Below, piece after piece: positions 8,434 through 16,929 of a stretch of DNA of 40,780 bases (position 1 is the stretch's first letter; each line of letters opens with the position of its first letter). The stretch covers positions 1 through 40,780 of the forward strand of contig CANFLQ010000013.1 in the NCBI GenBank assembly GCA_947447995.1. The letters are read 5' to 3'. The notes under the pieces are model-generated. The model was not told where the DNA came from. It ran no database searches and worked only from the letters and a program-made list of their open reading frames with translations. The translations under genes were made by a program, and so were the position numbers. The DNA comes from Bacteroidota bacterium. Lineage in GTDB: Bacteria; Bacteroidota; Bacteroidia; 2-12-FULL-35-15.

Positions 8434-8604
8434 TAACGGTTGTCAGCTAAGCGAGGTGTGGAATTACTTGCACTTTATTTTCTTAACCGATAAAGGAAAT
8501 TAAAGTTACTGAACTTCATTGCAAATGTTTAGAAATAAATTTATACCGTTGTGAAAAACATTTGCAGCTTGAACGAACTCCGCATCTTGCTCAGGTATAT
8601 GTTA
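8434..8604. repeat. Nested imperfect palindrome, attC-like, behind mntA-hepT
   Basis: Outer ends are TAAC (8434-8437) and GTTA (8601-8604). Inside them AGCGAGGTGTGGAATT (8450-8465) pairs with AACTCCGCATCTTGCT (8576-8591): 12 of 16 exact, and three of the four differences are G-T wobbles. An inner perfect 11-base inverted repeat, TGCAAATGTTT / AAACATTTGCA, is at 8520-8530 and 8556-8566. The whole lies 12-182 bases after the hepT stop codon. TAAC...GTTA ends with a foldable, partly mismatched stem resemble integron attC recombination sites, but the strict RYYYAAC/GTTRRRY boxes are not met, so this is a suggestion. Confidence 0.45.
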
Positions 8605-8615
8605 GTAGTAGTACG

Positions 8616-8978
8616 TTATTTTTTCTTCTGCTGTATGTCATTCATTACGGTCTTTACGTCTTCGAAGTTCTTTGGTAAGTGTCTTGTTGCTATATCCCAA
8701 ATAATTTCGTAGTCGACACCAAAATACTCATGGCTAATTCTGTTTCTTAAACGATACATTTCCTCCCAGGGGATAGCAGGATAGTTGTCTTTTATGTCTT
8801 TAGGAAGATTTTTGGTTGCCTCGCCAATTATTTCAAAATTTCTTATTACAGCATCCACTGTTTTGTAGTCCCATTTAAAATGTTGAAAGTCGAGCCCCGC
8901 AATATATTCTTTCACTCTTTCCATTGAAAGAATAATGTCTGCTAAATATAAAACCGGGTCTCTTTCGCTCGGTTTCAA
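8616..8978 (-). CDS. hepT: HepT-like RNase toxin (DUF86)
   Basis: A 120-residue all-helical protein of the HepT/HEPN family, the toxin of the MntA-HepT (type VII) toxin-antitoxin system. The RX4HXY RNase motif is intact: R78-NRIS-H83-E-Y85, in RNRISHEYF. In studied systems HepT cuts RNA and is silenced when MntA adds AMP to the Tyr of this motif. The gene overlaps mntA by four bases (ATGA at 8975-8978), so the pair is translationally coupled, antitoxin first. An attC-like palindrome follows the stop codon. The start at 8978 is fixed by the overlap. Confidence 0.9.
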   Translation of the reverse strand: MKPSERDPVLYLADIILSMERVKEYIAGLDFQHFKWDYKTVDAVIRNFEIIGEATKNLPKDIKDNYPAIPWEEMYRLRNRISHEYFGVDYEIIWDIATRHLPKNFEDVKTVMNDIQQKKK

Positions 8979-9265
8979 ATGTATTGTACTTGTTTAAGGA
9001 TAGATTCTTTGATTTGTTCTTTTAGAGCATTGCGGGTAACCAAGTCCACGCGAAGTCCTAAGGATTGTTCTAAGAAGCGCTCTAAAGTAAAAAATTCCCA
9101 CCCAACAGGTTGTGAAAACTCAACTAAAAGGTCTAGGTCGCTTTGCTCGTTTTGTTGTCCGGTGGAGTATGAGCCAAAATAGCCAATAGAACTTACATGA
9201 AACTTGTCTGCAAGTAACGGTTTAATTGCTTGTAATTTATTCTCTATGTCCAATTTTGTCAACAT
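8975..9265 (-). CDS. mntA: MntA-like nucleotidyltransferase antitoxin
   Basis: A 96-residue minimal nucleotidyltransferase. The hallmark GSX10DXD is present: G31-S32 in GYFGSYSTGQ and D43-L-D45 in QSDLDLLVEF, which bind metal and ATP. A third acidic residue is likely in LRVDLVTR (about 74). In the known MntA-HepT pair this protein AMPylates the toxin's active-site Tyr and so protects the cell. It is encoded first and overlaps hepT by four bases. Upstream, 9266-9535 is AT-rich non-coding DNA with a 9-bp inverted repeat (9357-9365/9389-9397); no clear TAnnTTTG box was found close to the start. Confidence 0.9.
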   Translation of the reverse strand: MLTKLDIENKLQAIKPLLADKFHVSSIGYFGSYSTGQQNEQSDLDLLVEFSQPVGWEFFTLERFLEQSLGLRVDLVTRNALKEQIKESILKQVQYI

Positions 9266-9535
9266 GACTGCAAGATACTAATTTTTTCTGAAACGTAAAA
9301 CCATCACGTATTGCTGCATAACTAATCTCTAAGTGCAATAAATCCATATTTATTTTTAATTGTAAGTAATTTGTATTCAATTAATTATTTACAATTACAA
9401 ATAATGCTTTTGATTTAAAAGTAAATGTATGCAATTTTGACTTAAAACTAAATCGAAAAAAGTATTTTGAATGGTAATTATTCATATTTTGTATGTTCAG
9501 CAAGATTGTTTAAATTTGAATAAATAATTTGAATT

Positions 9536-9670
9536 ATGTACTTAGATAAATACACAAAAGAGATAAATAACTTATGCCTTCAAAATAAGGTAAAGTCATT
9601 ATATGTTTTTGGTTCTGTATTAACAGATAATTTTTCAGACAAAAGAGACATAGATTTAGTTGTTGATTAG
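9536..9670 (+). pseudogene. Truncated minimal nucleotidyltransferase (MntA-like), 44 codons
   Basis: An open frame from ATG 9536 to TAG 9670 gives 44 residues: MYLDKYTKEINNLC, then VKSLYVFGSVLTDNFS, then DKRDIDLVVD and a stop. It contains a complete GSX10DXD signature (G26-S27, D38-I-D40), but the protein stops straight after the second Asp. The family normally runs to about 95-105 residues, including a third catalytic Asp. The downstream sequence does not resume the domain in another frame; it enters the priA leader. I read it as the 5' remnant of a nucleotidyltransferase gene cut by a deletion or early stop. It differs in sequence from mntA 270 bases away, so it is not a simple tandem copy. 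Confidence 0.75.
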
Positions 9671-9709
9671 ACAAAATGATATTAAGGCTTGCCTGTTTTA
9701 TTAATTCCC

Positions 9710-12442
9710 ATGAGCCGCACCACCTATTTTGTTGATGTAATTTTACCGCTTGCCATTCCTAATTTGTACACCTACCGTGTGCCTTATGAATTGAATGGGG
9801 ATATTGCCATTGGCAAACGCGTAATTGTACAATTTGGCAGAGGTAAATTGTATTCGGCATTGGTGCGCAATATCCATGAAATACCTCCTAAAAAATACGA
9901 AGCCAAATACATCGATTCCATTTTAGATGAGCATCCCATTGCCAATATCAAACAGTTTGAGTTATGGGATTGGATGAGTCAGTATTATTTATGTAGCATT
10001 GGAGAAGTTATGACAGCCGCTTTGCCCGGTGGTTTACGTTTAGCAAGTGAAACAAAAATTGTTTTAAATCCAACATATAGCACCGATAAAGAACAATTAA
10101 AAAATCTTTCAGATAAAGAACATGCGATTGTTGAAGCGCTTGAAATAAGAACTGTTTTAAGCATTAATGATGTATCGCAAATATTGGAACAAAAAACAGT
10201 TTATCCTGTTATTAAAACGCTCATCGAAAAAGGTGTGGTATTGATACAGGAAGAGTTGAAAGAAAAGTTTAAACCCAAAATAGAAAGCTTTGTTCGGATA
10301 ACCGAATATGCAGATGATGAAGAAAATCTAAAAAACATTTTCCCTACTTTAGAAAAAAAAGCTCCCAAGCAATTGGATGTGTTGATGGCGTATATTAGCC
10401 TTTCTGGAAGATATTCTAAATCAATTGAGAGTGATAAAAAAGAAGTAAAAAAGTCGGATATTTTAAAAAAAGTTCCGGGTGCCGAAGCTGCATTAAAGGG
10501 TATGATTCAAAAAAATATTTTTGAGATTTATGAACGTGAAGTCGGTCGTTTTGCAAGCTTTTATAATGAAAATAAAATATCGCAACTGAACGAAGTTCAA
10601 CAAAATGTATTGGATACTATTGAACAACAATTTGGATGGAAGGGAGTTCAAAGTTCAAAGTTGGGGAGTTTAAAGTTAGAAAGTTCAAAGTTTAAAGTTC
10701 AAAATCCTATTAACGACAATGATTCCAAATCCGCAATCGACAATCCAACTTCCGCAATCCCAAAAGATGTAGTGCTCCTACACGGTGTAACTTCATCCGG
10801 CAAAACCGAAATTTATGTAAAGCTCATTGAACAAGCCATTGCGCAGGGCAAACAGGTGCTATACTTATTACCCGAAATTGCTTTAACAACGCAAATAATT
10901 AATCGGTTACGAAAATATTTTGGAGATGCTGTTGGTGTATACCACAGTAAATTTAATGAGAACGAAAGGGTAGAGGTTTGGAACGCAGTTCTAAATTCCA
11001 AAGTTCAAAGTTCAAAAGAAGGAGTTCAAAGTTCAAAGTTAGAAGGTTCAAAGTTGGAAGACGATTTAACAACAAGCTCTACAGCTTTGAACTTTGAACT
11101 TTCTAACTTTAAACTAAATAAAAATTTTAAACTAATTGTCGGTGCCCGTTCATCGTTATTCCTGCCTTTCAGCAATTTAGGGTTGGTGATTGTGGACGAA
11201 GAACACGATACTTCTTATAAACAATATGATCCTGCACCGCGCTACAATGCCCGCGATGGCGCTATTTATTTAGCGCACATTCACAAAGCAAAAACATTGT
11301 TGGGTTCCGCTACACCAAGTTTAGAAAGTTATTACAATGCACAGGAAGGTAAATATGGTTTTGTAGAAATCATGCAACGTTTTGGTGGTGTGCAAATGCC
11401 GGAGATACAAATTGCAGATGTAAAAGAGGCAATGCGCAAAAAACAAATGAAATCACATTTTGCACCTTTGTTGTTGGATACGGTTACACTTGCTTTGCAA
11501 AATAAAGAACAAATTATTTTGTTTCAGAACAGGCGAGGTTTTGCGCCTCAGCTGGAATGTAACATGTGTGCATGGGTTCCACAATGTACCAATTGCGATG
11601 TAAGTTTAACCTATCACAAAGCAAGCAATCAATTGCGTTGTCATTATTGCGGGTATTCGGTTAAACCACCAACAAAATGTGCTGCTTGTGGCGATACCAA
11701 TTTACAGATGAAAGGTTTTGGTACTGAAAAGATAGAGGAGGAGTTGTCTATTTTTTATCCGAAAGCAAACATAGCACGTATGGATTTAGATACTACACGT
11801 AGCAAGTTCGCACACCAACATATCATACAGGATTTTGAAGATGGTAAAATTGATATTTTGGTTGGAACACAAATGGTAACCAAAGGTTTGGATTTTGATA
11901 ACGTAAGTATGGTAGGTATTTTAAATGCAGACAGTATGCTAAATTTCCCTGATTTCAGGTCGTTTGAGCGCAGCTATCAATTAATGGCACAAGTGTCGGG
12001 TAGGGCAGGCAGAAAAAATAAGCGTGGTAAAGTAATTATTCAAACTCAAAACCCCGATCATACAATTATACAAGATGTGATACATAATAACTTTTTGGCG
12101 ATGTATACACAACAGTTGGCTGATAGAAAAACGTTTAACTATCCGCCCTTTTACCGATTGATAGAGATTACTGTTATTCATAAAGATGCTGATATGGTAA
12201 ATGCATCTTCCAAATATTTAGCAGACGAATTAAAACGTCATTTTAAAAAACGTGTACTTGGCCCTGAATTTCCTATTGTTTCCCGCATCCGGAATTTATA
12301 CCGTAAAAATATTTTATTAAAAATTGAACGCGAAGCTTCCGTTGTTCAGGTAAAAAAAATACTTTCCGAACTATTAGTTCAATTCAAATCCGGTAACGAT
12401 TATAAATCGGTGAGGGTGCAAATTGATGTGGATCCGATGTAG
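9710..12442 (+). CDS. priA: Primosomal replication protein N' (PriA helicase) with repeat-derived insertions
   Basis: A 3'-5' DNA helicase that reloads the replisome at stalled forks. From ATG 9710 it has 910 residues, long for PriA (E. coli 732). A TTG at 9689 would add seven residues, but relatives start near TYFVDVILPL, so ATG is preferred. The N-terminal DNA-binding domain is at about 1-100. Walker A HGVTSSGKTE lies near 358-367 and Walker B VDEEHD near 494-499. A zinc-binding region with eight Cys (CNMC, CTNC, CHYC, CAAC) spans about 617-660, then the C-terminal helicase lobe (VGTQMVTKGLDF, QVSGRAGR). Two extra segments rich in S, K, L, Q and N, about residues 310-352 and 428-472, are encoded by AGTTCAAAG repeats; both keep the frame and lie beside, not in, catalytic motifs. 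Confidence 0.95.
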   Translation: MSRTTYFVDVILPLAIPNLYTYRVPYELNGDIAIGKRVIVQFGRGKLYSALVRNIHEIPPKKYEAKYIDSILDEHPIANIKQFELWDWMSQYYLCSIGEVMTAALPGGLRLASETKIVLNPTYSTDKEQLKNLSDKEHAIVEALEIRTVLSINDVSQILEQKTVYPVIKTLIEKGVVLIQEELKEKFKPKIESFVRITEYADDEENLKNIFPTLEKKAPKQLDVLMAYISLSGRYSKSIESDKKEVKKSDILKKVPGAEAALKGMIQKNIFEIYEREVGRFASFYNENKISQLNEVQQNVLDTIEQQFGWKGVQSSKLGSLKLESSKFKVQNPINDNDSKSAIDNPTSAIPKDVVLLHGVTSSGKTEIYVKLIEQAIAQGKQVLYLLPEIALTTQIINRLRKYFGDAVGVYHSKFNENERVEVWNAVLNSKVQSSKEGVQSSKLEGSKLEDDLTTSSTALNFELSNFKLNKNFKLIVGARSSLFLPFSNLGLVIVDEEHDTSYKQYDPAPRYNARDGAIYLAHIHKAKTLLGSATPSLESYYNAQEGKYGFVEIMQRFGGVQMPEIQIADVKEAMRKKQMKSHFAPLLLDTVTLALQNKEQIILFQNRRGFAPQLECNMCAWVPQCTNCDVSLTYHKASNQLRCHYCGYSVKPPTKCAACGDTNLQMKGFGTEKIEEELSIFYPKANIARMDLDTTRSKFAHQHIIQDFEDGKIDILVGTQMVTKGLDFDNVSMVGILNADSMLNFPDFRSFERSYQLMAQVSGRAGRKNKRGKVIIQTQNPDHTIIQDVIHNNFLAMYTQQLADRKTFNYPPFYRLIEITVIHKDADMVNASSKYLADELKRHFKKRVLGPEFPIVSRIRNLYRKNILLKIEREASVVQVKKILSELLVQFKSGNDYKSVRVQIDVDPM
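10642..10765 (+). repeat. AGTTCAAAG repeat array inside priA, copy 1
   Basis: Bases 10644-10702 are runs of AGTTCAAAG / AGTTTAAAG units. Bases about 10725-10765 repeat a second word of the form CCGCAATC-GACAATCC. Both are in frame and encode the Ser/Lys/Asn-rich stretch just before Walker A. The 25 bases 10668-10692 recur exactly, inverted, at 11090-11114. Confidence 0.8.
10997..11114 (+). repeat. AGTTCAAAG repeat arrays inside priA, copy 2 with inverted arm
   Basis: Direct AGTTCAAAG units occupy 11000-11057. After a 30-base spacer the same words return inverted (CTTTGAACT, 11084-11114), so the RNA could fold into a hairpin. The reading frame is kept. The 25 bases at 11090-11114 are the exact reverse complement of 10668-10692. 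Confidence 0.8.
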
Positions 12443-12495
12443 ATTGATGGAAATTAAATTTTCTTTTTAGATTCTTTTGAATAGCTTAATTATAT

Positions 12496-12535
12496 AGACC
12501 TGATAGGTTTTAAAAACCTGTCAGGTCTTTTTTTA
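12496..12535 (+). terminator. Rho-independent terminator after priA
   Basis: AGACCTGATAGGTTTT pairs with AAACCTGTCAGGTCT (one mismatch), followed by seven or more T residues from about 12528. It lies 54 bases after the priA stop. Confidence 0.8.
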
Positions 12536-12561
12536 TTTAATCTTTAAAAAAAAACAACTTA

Positions 12562-12588
12562 AATAAGTTCTCAATTAGAGAACTTATT
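12562..12588. promoter_or_regulatory. Putative HigA operator, perfect 11-bp inverted repeat
   Basis: AATAAGTTCTC (12562-12572) and GAGAACTTATT (12578-12588) are a perfect inverted repeat around AATTA. It ends two bases before the TATCTTTG promoter element of higBA, so a bound repressor would block the polymerase. That HigA is the repressor is inferred from TA autoregulation. Confidence 0.65.
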
Positions 12589-12590
12589 TA

Positions 12591-12598
12591 TATCTTTG
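12591..12598 (+). promoter_or_regulatory. Bacteroidota -7 element (TATCTTTG) for higBA-1
   Basis: TATCTTTG matches TAnnTTTG, 24 bases before the higB ATG and directly after the palindromic operator. Confidence 0.6.
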
Positions 12599-12622
12599 TT
12601 ACAATAATTATTATTTTTATAT

Positions 12623-12916
12623 ATGCATATAATTTCGCGACCGGAACTTATTAAATTTTGGAACAAACATTCGGATGCTGAAGTTCCGCTTAAGCTTTGG
12701 TTTAAAAATGTGAAGCAAGCAAAATGGAAAGGCATAAATGATTTAAAACGCGATTATCCAACTGCAGATTATATCGGCGATAATAGAGTTGTATTTGATA
12801 TTAAAGGGAATAGGTATCGTATCATTGTTCTTGTTTTTTTTACAGGACAAAAAATGTTTATACGTTTTATAGGTACTCATGCTGATTACGATAAGATTGA
12901 TGCTAAAAAGGCTTAA
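12623..12916 (+). CDS. higB: HigB-type mRNA interferase toxin (locus 1)
   Basis: A 97-residue toxin of the HigB family (RelE superfamily), which cuts mRNA on the translating ribosome. The family core is visible: KRDYPTADYIGDNRVVFDIKGNRYRIIV at about 49-76, then FIRFIGTHADYDKID at about 79-93. Arg and Lys residues in the core are the usual catalytic set. It is encoded before its antitoxin, the normal HigBA order, with a 47-base gap. The second HigB in the window (21807-22100) shares the core but differs elsewhere, so the two are diverged paralogues rather than a recent copy. Confidence 0.92.
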   Translation: MHIISRPELIKFWNKHSDAEVPLKLWFKNVKQAKWKGINDLKRDYPTADYIGDNRVVFDIKGNRYRIIVLVFFTGQKMFIRFIGTHADYDKIDAKKA

Positions 12917-12963
12917 AAAGTAAAGCTCGGCAGCCACCGAATAAAAATAAAGAGCGATAAAAA

Positions 12964-13323
12964 ATGAAAACAATTAAACCTATACGTACAAAAGCTAATT
13001 ATAAAGCAGCTCTTAAAAGAATAGATGAATTAATTGCTACTAATCCAAAAAGTGGAACATCAGCTTACGACGAGCTCGATGTAATTGGAACACTTGTATC
13101 TGCTTATGAGGACATTCACTATCCGATTGATGCGCCAAATCCTGTTGAAGCGGTTAAATATATTATGGAAGAAAGGGGCTTAATTGCCAAAGATCTTATT
13201 CCATATTTTGGCAGTAAAGGCATTGTTTCAGAATTTCTTAATCACAAGCGCGGTCTTTCTACACGGGTAATAAAAGCATTGCATAATGGGCTTGGTCTTC
13301 CTTATGAAGTTTTGCTCGCTTAA
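12964..13323 (+). CDS. higA: HigA-type helix-turn-helix antitoxin (locus 1)
   Basis: A 119-residue antitoxin partner of HigB. The first 70 residues (KAALKRIDELIATNPKSGTSAYDELDVIG) are the toxin-neutralising region typical of the COG5499-type HigA. Residues about 60-119 form an XRE-like helix-turn-helix: VKYIMEERGLIAKDLIPYF, then GSKGIVSEFLNHKRGLS as recognition part, then LGLPYEVLL at the end. It probably represses the operon through the palindrome at 12562-12588. The gene converges on the large outer-membrane protein gene, with only 10 bases between the two stops. Confidence 0.9.
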   Translation: MKTIKPIRTKANYKAALKRIDELIATNPKSGTSAYDELDVIGTLVSAYEDIHYPIDAPNPVEAVKYIMEERGLIAKDLIPYFGSKGIVSEFLNHKRGLSTRVIKALHNGLGLPYEVLLA

Positions 13324-13333
13324 AAGAGTTTGG

Positions 13334-16300
13334 TTAAAAATACGCCCTAACCTGAGCTCCGGCAGTATGAATAACTCTGTTATGTCCCGATTGACGACCA
13401 TCATACGTTAAACTCAATTGCATGTTATTTGATAAATTGCGTTGATAGGTAAGTCCCCAGGTTACGTTTTTACCCTTTTGTAAAGCCTCTAACATTTCAA
13501 AAGCAAGGGATGTATTTTCTTTTCCAATGTAATTGATAAGTATATAATTTGCTTTGAAATTAAAACTTCCTTTTTGCAATACATTGTATTTTAATTCTAC
13601 TCCATAATCATTTAGTGTTGATTTTTCTCCACCAATAAAGATGCTGTCCTGTACATCGTTGTAAACAAAAGTATTTTTTTTATCGGTATACTTAAACGAT
13701 ACCGTAGCGCGGAAAGCAGTGCTGGGTTGAAAATTAAATTTTGGTTCTGCTTCGAAATAAGTAATTGAATAATTGCGCGTTGCGAAGTATTCCGAATTAT
13801 ATACTTTTATTCCGTCTTTATAATTAATATTCCAGTAAAATTGTTGCGTCATATTCCATCGCAAGCGTGCTTCTTTATACGTGTTTTTGCGTGTATCAAT
13901 TCCATTTGTGAGCAACGATACATTTTTTATATCCTGATAAGTAAGATCCAATCCGAATACCGGACTAAGTTGATTGATAAATAAGGTGTTTCTAAAAGAA
14001 GAATTTAAAGTGACGTTAGTAGATTGTGTTTGTGTTAAAAATGGATTGTATGACCGGGATAGATTATCATCAGTTGATTTTCTGTCAACCCTATAAGCCG
14101 ATTGATTGGAAAATCGTGAAATAAATTTACGTGCACCTGTTCCGTTTGCCCATAATGCTGCGGGTTTTAGATTTAATATTTCACTAAACTGATTGGTATA
14201 TACTTTTATATAATCAAGCGTGGGTGTGTATACTTTTATATAAGTTGCCGTTCCCGGAAATGCAGCAATTTCAAATTCATTCAACTCTTTTATTTTGTTA
14301 TCGTTATAATCTATCCATGTGTACACACCTTGCCCGGCGGCCACTTCCAAATAGGAAAATTGTTTTTTTACTTCTAATCCCGAACCAATTTCGTAAAACG
14401 AATTAGAACTTAACAATCCATGCCATAATTTGAAATTATATTCGAGCCTTGATATTAAAGTCTTTTCCGGTTTTTTTTGAGTTGATAATAAAGAGTCAAT
14501 AATTTGTAATGAACGGTAAGTGCCGGTAATTTTGAGCTGACTGCTTGGATTTTGATTCAGTTCTAAAAATGCTCCATACGTTTCTCCAAAGGTTGATTTG
14601 TTAAGTGCTGTTAACCCATTATCGTTTTTTGTACCATAGTCGGTTCGTTGTTTATAGTTGATTCCGTACTTATTTTTTGTAGTATCTGAATTTTGTGCAT
14701 ACCCTTGCCATTCCCAAAATTGGTAACTGTTTGAAAGCAATGAATCTTTTTTGCTTAGTGCAAATTTATTTTTTTCAAACTCATCTTTTACTCCGATAGT
14801 TAATAATTTCATCTTTTGAAATATATCGGATTTATGTCGGTAAAAATTGGTGTTGCTACTTCCTGTCGAATTCAGTAAACTGCCGTTGTAGTTGATGTTT
14901 ATTCCATTTTGTTTTAGATTTATATTTACCAAATGTTTGTTTGCCTGATAATTATTGCCTTCATAAAACGAATTAAGTTTGTAACCAATGTCTACCACAC
15001 CTTGCTTTATTAAGGATACGCCGCCACCAATTATATTTTGATCGCTTACTGCGCCAAGTATGTTTTGAACATTAGCTGTGATGGGTCTGTTCCAGTCGCG
15101 TTCAAACTCAACACTCCTATAACGTTGTATGGGTGAAAAATTTTGTTGAACATATTCATAATTTACATTTGTGGTAAGTTTAAATTGCTTTTTGGTACTA
15201 TCCCCTTGAGTATCTTTGAAAACAGGTTTAGTATTATCTAAATTCATTTTTAATCCATAGCCTACATCATCATTGCTGTTGGCAGATGAAAAAGTATTGA
15301 CATCATTTTTACTCATTGCAGCTTCAATGGATAATTTTGTGCGGGTCGAAAAATTATAGTCTAATCCTGCCGTTACCATTTGTTTTTGTTTTGGCGTAAT
15401 GAGTAGTATTACCGGTTCATAGCTTCCGGTAGGTTTATTTGTAATAGTATCGGGCATCACCCATTGAAACACCTTTCCATTGGCGCTTGAATTTATTTGA
15501 ATGTAATTACCATTACCTTGCCCTACACTGCTGAAGGTTAAACGAAAATGAGCATTTGTACTATCAATACTATATTTATAAATAGGAAAAGAATGTGTTC
15601 CGATGATACTGTCTTTTTTTTGATACAAAACTTCTTTGTTTGAAAACGCTACACTATCAATGCTTGGTGTGATTGCGTTTGAGAGCGTGTCACCAATTTC
15701 CGACATTAGTTTTTTTTGTTGTGGTGTTAAGTTTTGCTGCAAAGGTTGGTTTTTACTGTCTTGCTCCGAATACATATTCAAATGCAATTTCAAATTTCCC
15801 TGTTCATAGTCATTGCCAAAATGGATCAATGAACGTGCATAGTTTTTGTCGGAATATTGAAATTCAACTTCAATTCGTTTATCTTTTGTAATAAGTTGTT
15901 TGGCGGTAAACGTAATTTCAGAAGTGTTATAATTAATGGTGTAATCATTCTCTTGTCCTCTGTCCATCAACTTTCCATTGATATACACTTTTTCGGTACC
16001 TGATAAAACGATAATGAATGTTTCGTTTTCGGCGCCGTGTAATCGGTAAGGACCTTGATTGGTTTCGATACCCTGAATTACATTTCTTGCAAATTTACCA
16101 CGCGACACAGCAGCGCTTAACGATGTTCTATAAATACCTTGTTTAGTGATGTACTCACTATTTTTATTTGTTTTTACAGATGTTGAAAAACTAACGCCTT
16201 GCGCTTTTTTATGAAAATTCATAAAATAACTTGTTGGGCGTTGTAACTGAAAATCGCCGGCAATTAATTTTGAGGTAGGATTTGATATTTGAATGAATAC

Positions 16301-16924
16301 CTTATCAAACTCCTGTAATTGCTGGGTGTTCCCTTCCGGCTGAATAGGAATATTACTATCGGTAGCAGCTAATAAAATATCTACATCATTACTCAGGTGT
16401 CCTGATAATTGCAAATTCAAATTGGAATTAACCGTCATGTCCTGATTGTTACCAAAGGAAATGCCACGCGAAATACTTCCGCTTTTATCCAATCCATTCA
16501 TTTTAAAAATATCGTTATCCTGCACTTCGGCATTGTAGCTGAAGGGGTTATATCTACCGTATATATCGGGCTTTACGCGATTAAAATCCTTGTGCTTAGT
16601 TTCGGAGGAAAATAAATATGGAAATGTTTTATAGGTGGTTTGAATGCTATCTAAAATAATATTATTTTTTGCTAGTTTTTTTCGGTTAACGATTAGCAGT
16701 CCGTTCCCATAATCTATTTTATAATAGGCAGTATCAATCGGTTCAGCTTTGTTGTTGGTAAGTGTAATGGAACCGGGAATAAGACTAAGTGAGTCCAAAC
16801 GGTTGGTATCACTTTTTATGAATAGTATTTTGCTATGACGATTGCTTTGGTATTGAGAATATCCGCAAAGCCATAGCAGTTGAAAAAATAAAAAAAGTGT
16901 TATTTTTCGTATCATCACAATCAT
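13334..16924 (-). CDS. Large outer-membrane beta-barrel-like protein of unknown function
   Basis: A 1196-residue protein with a signal peptide (MIVMIRK, then a hydrophobic run ending near CGYSQ). After a soluble N-terminal region there is a conserved-looking stretch: GSISRGISFGNNQD (about 148-161), IPIQPEGNTQQLQEFDKVFIQIS (split across about 190-213) and AGDFQLQRP (about 222-230). A beta domain with VYINGKLMDRGQENDYTINY follows (about 313-332). The last 700 or so residues alternate aromatic and polar positions, as in barrel strands, and the protein ends in Phe, as many outer-membrane barrels do. The style recalls SprA-like T9SS barrels, but it is half the length and I cannot assign it. A second start, MIRK, lies three codons in. 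It is downstream of radA on the same strand with a palindromic element between. Confidence 0.75.
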   Translation of the reverse strand: MIVMIRKITLFLFFQLLWLCGYSQYQSNRHSKILFIKSDTNRLDSLSLIPGSITLTNNKAEPIDTAYYKIDYGNGLLIVNRKKLAKNNIILDSIQTTYKTFPYLFSSETKHKDFNRVKPDIYGRYNPFSYNAEVQDNDIFKMNGLDKSGSISRGISFGNNQDMTVNSNLNLQLSGHLSNDVDILLAATDSNIPIQPEGNTQQLQEFDKVFIQISNPTSKLIAGDFQLQRPTSYFMNFHKKAQGVSFSTSVKTNKNSEYITKQGIYRTSLSAAVSRGKFARNVIQGIETNQGPYRLHGAENETFIIVLSGTEKVYINGKLMDRGQENDYTINYNTSEITFTAKQLITKDKRIEVEFQYSDKNYARSLIHFGNDYEQGNLKLHLNMYSEQDSKNQPLQQNLTPQQKKLMSEIGDTLSNAITPSIDSVAFSNKEVLYQKKDSIIGTHSFPIYKYSIDSTNAHFRLTFSSVGQGNGNYIQINSSANGKVFQWVMPDTITNKPTGSYEPVILLITPKQKQMVTAGLDYNFSTRTKLSIEAAMSKNDVNTFSSANSNDDVGYGLKMNLDNTKPVFKDTQGDSTKKQFKLTTNVNYEYVQQNFSPIQRYRSVEFERDWNRPITANVQNILGAVSDQNIIGGGVSLIKQGVVDIGYKLNSFYEGNNYQANKHLVNINLKQNGININYNGSLLNSTGSSNTNFYRHKSDIFQKMKLLTIGVKDEFEKNKFALSKKDSLLSNSYQFWEWQGYAQNSDTTKNKYGINYKQRTDYGTKNDNGLTALNKSTFGETYGAFLELNQNPSSQLKITGTYRSLQIIDSLLSTQKKPEKTLISRLEYNFKLWHGLLSSNSFYEIGSGLEVKKQFSYLEVAAGQGVYTWIDYNDNKIKELNEFEIAAFPGTATYIKVYTPTLDYIKVYTNQFSEILNLKPAALWANGTGARKFISRFSNQSAYRVDRKSTDDNLSRSYNPFLTQTQSTNVTLNSSFRNTLFINQLSPVFGLDLTYQDIKNVSLLTNGIDTRKNTYKEARLRWNMTQQFYWNINYKDGIKVYNSEYFATRNYSITYFEAEPKFNFQPSTAFRATVSFKYTDKKNTFVYNDVQDSIFIGGEKSTLNDYGVELKYNVLQKGSFNFKANYILINYIGKENTSLAFEMLEALQKGKNVTWGLTYQRNLSNNMQLSLTYDGRQSGHNRVIHTAGAQVRAYF

Positions 16925-16929
16925 CTGTT

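Noticed and set aside
9689-9709. TTG start for priA seven codons upstream
   Set aside because: The extra residues do not resemble PriA N-termini, which begin close to the YFVDVILPL stretch; ATG 9710 is preferred.
10644-11114. CRISPR or tandem gene duplication inside priA
   Set aside because: Irregular 9-base words, no spacers, and an uninterrupted PriA reading frame.
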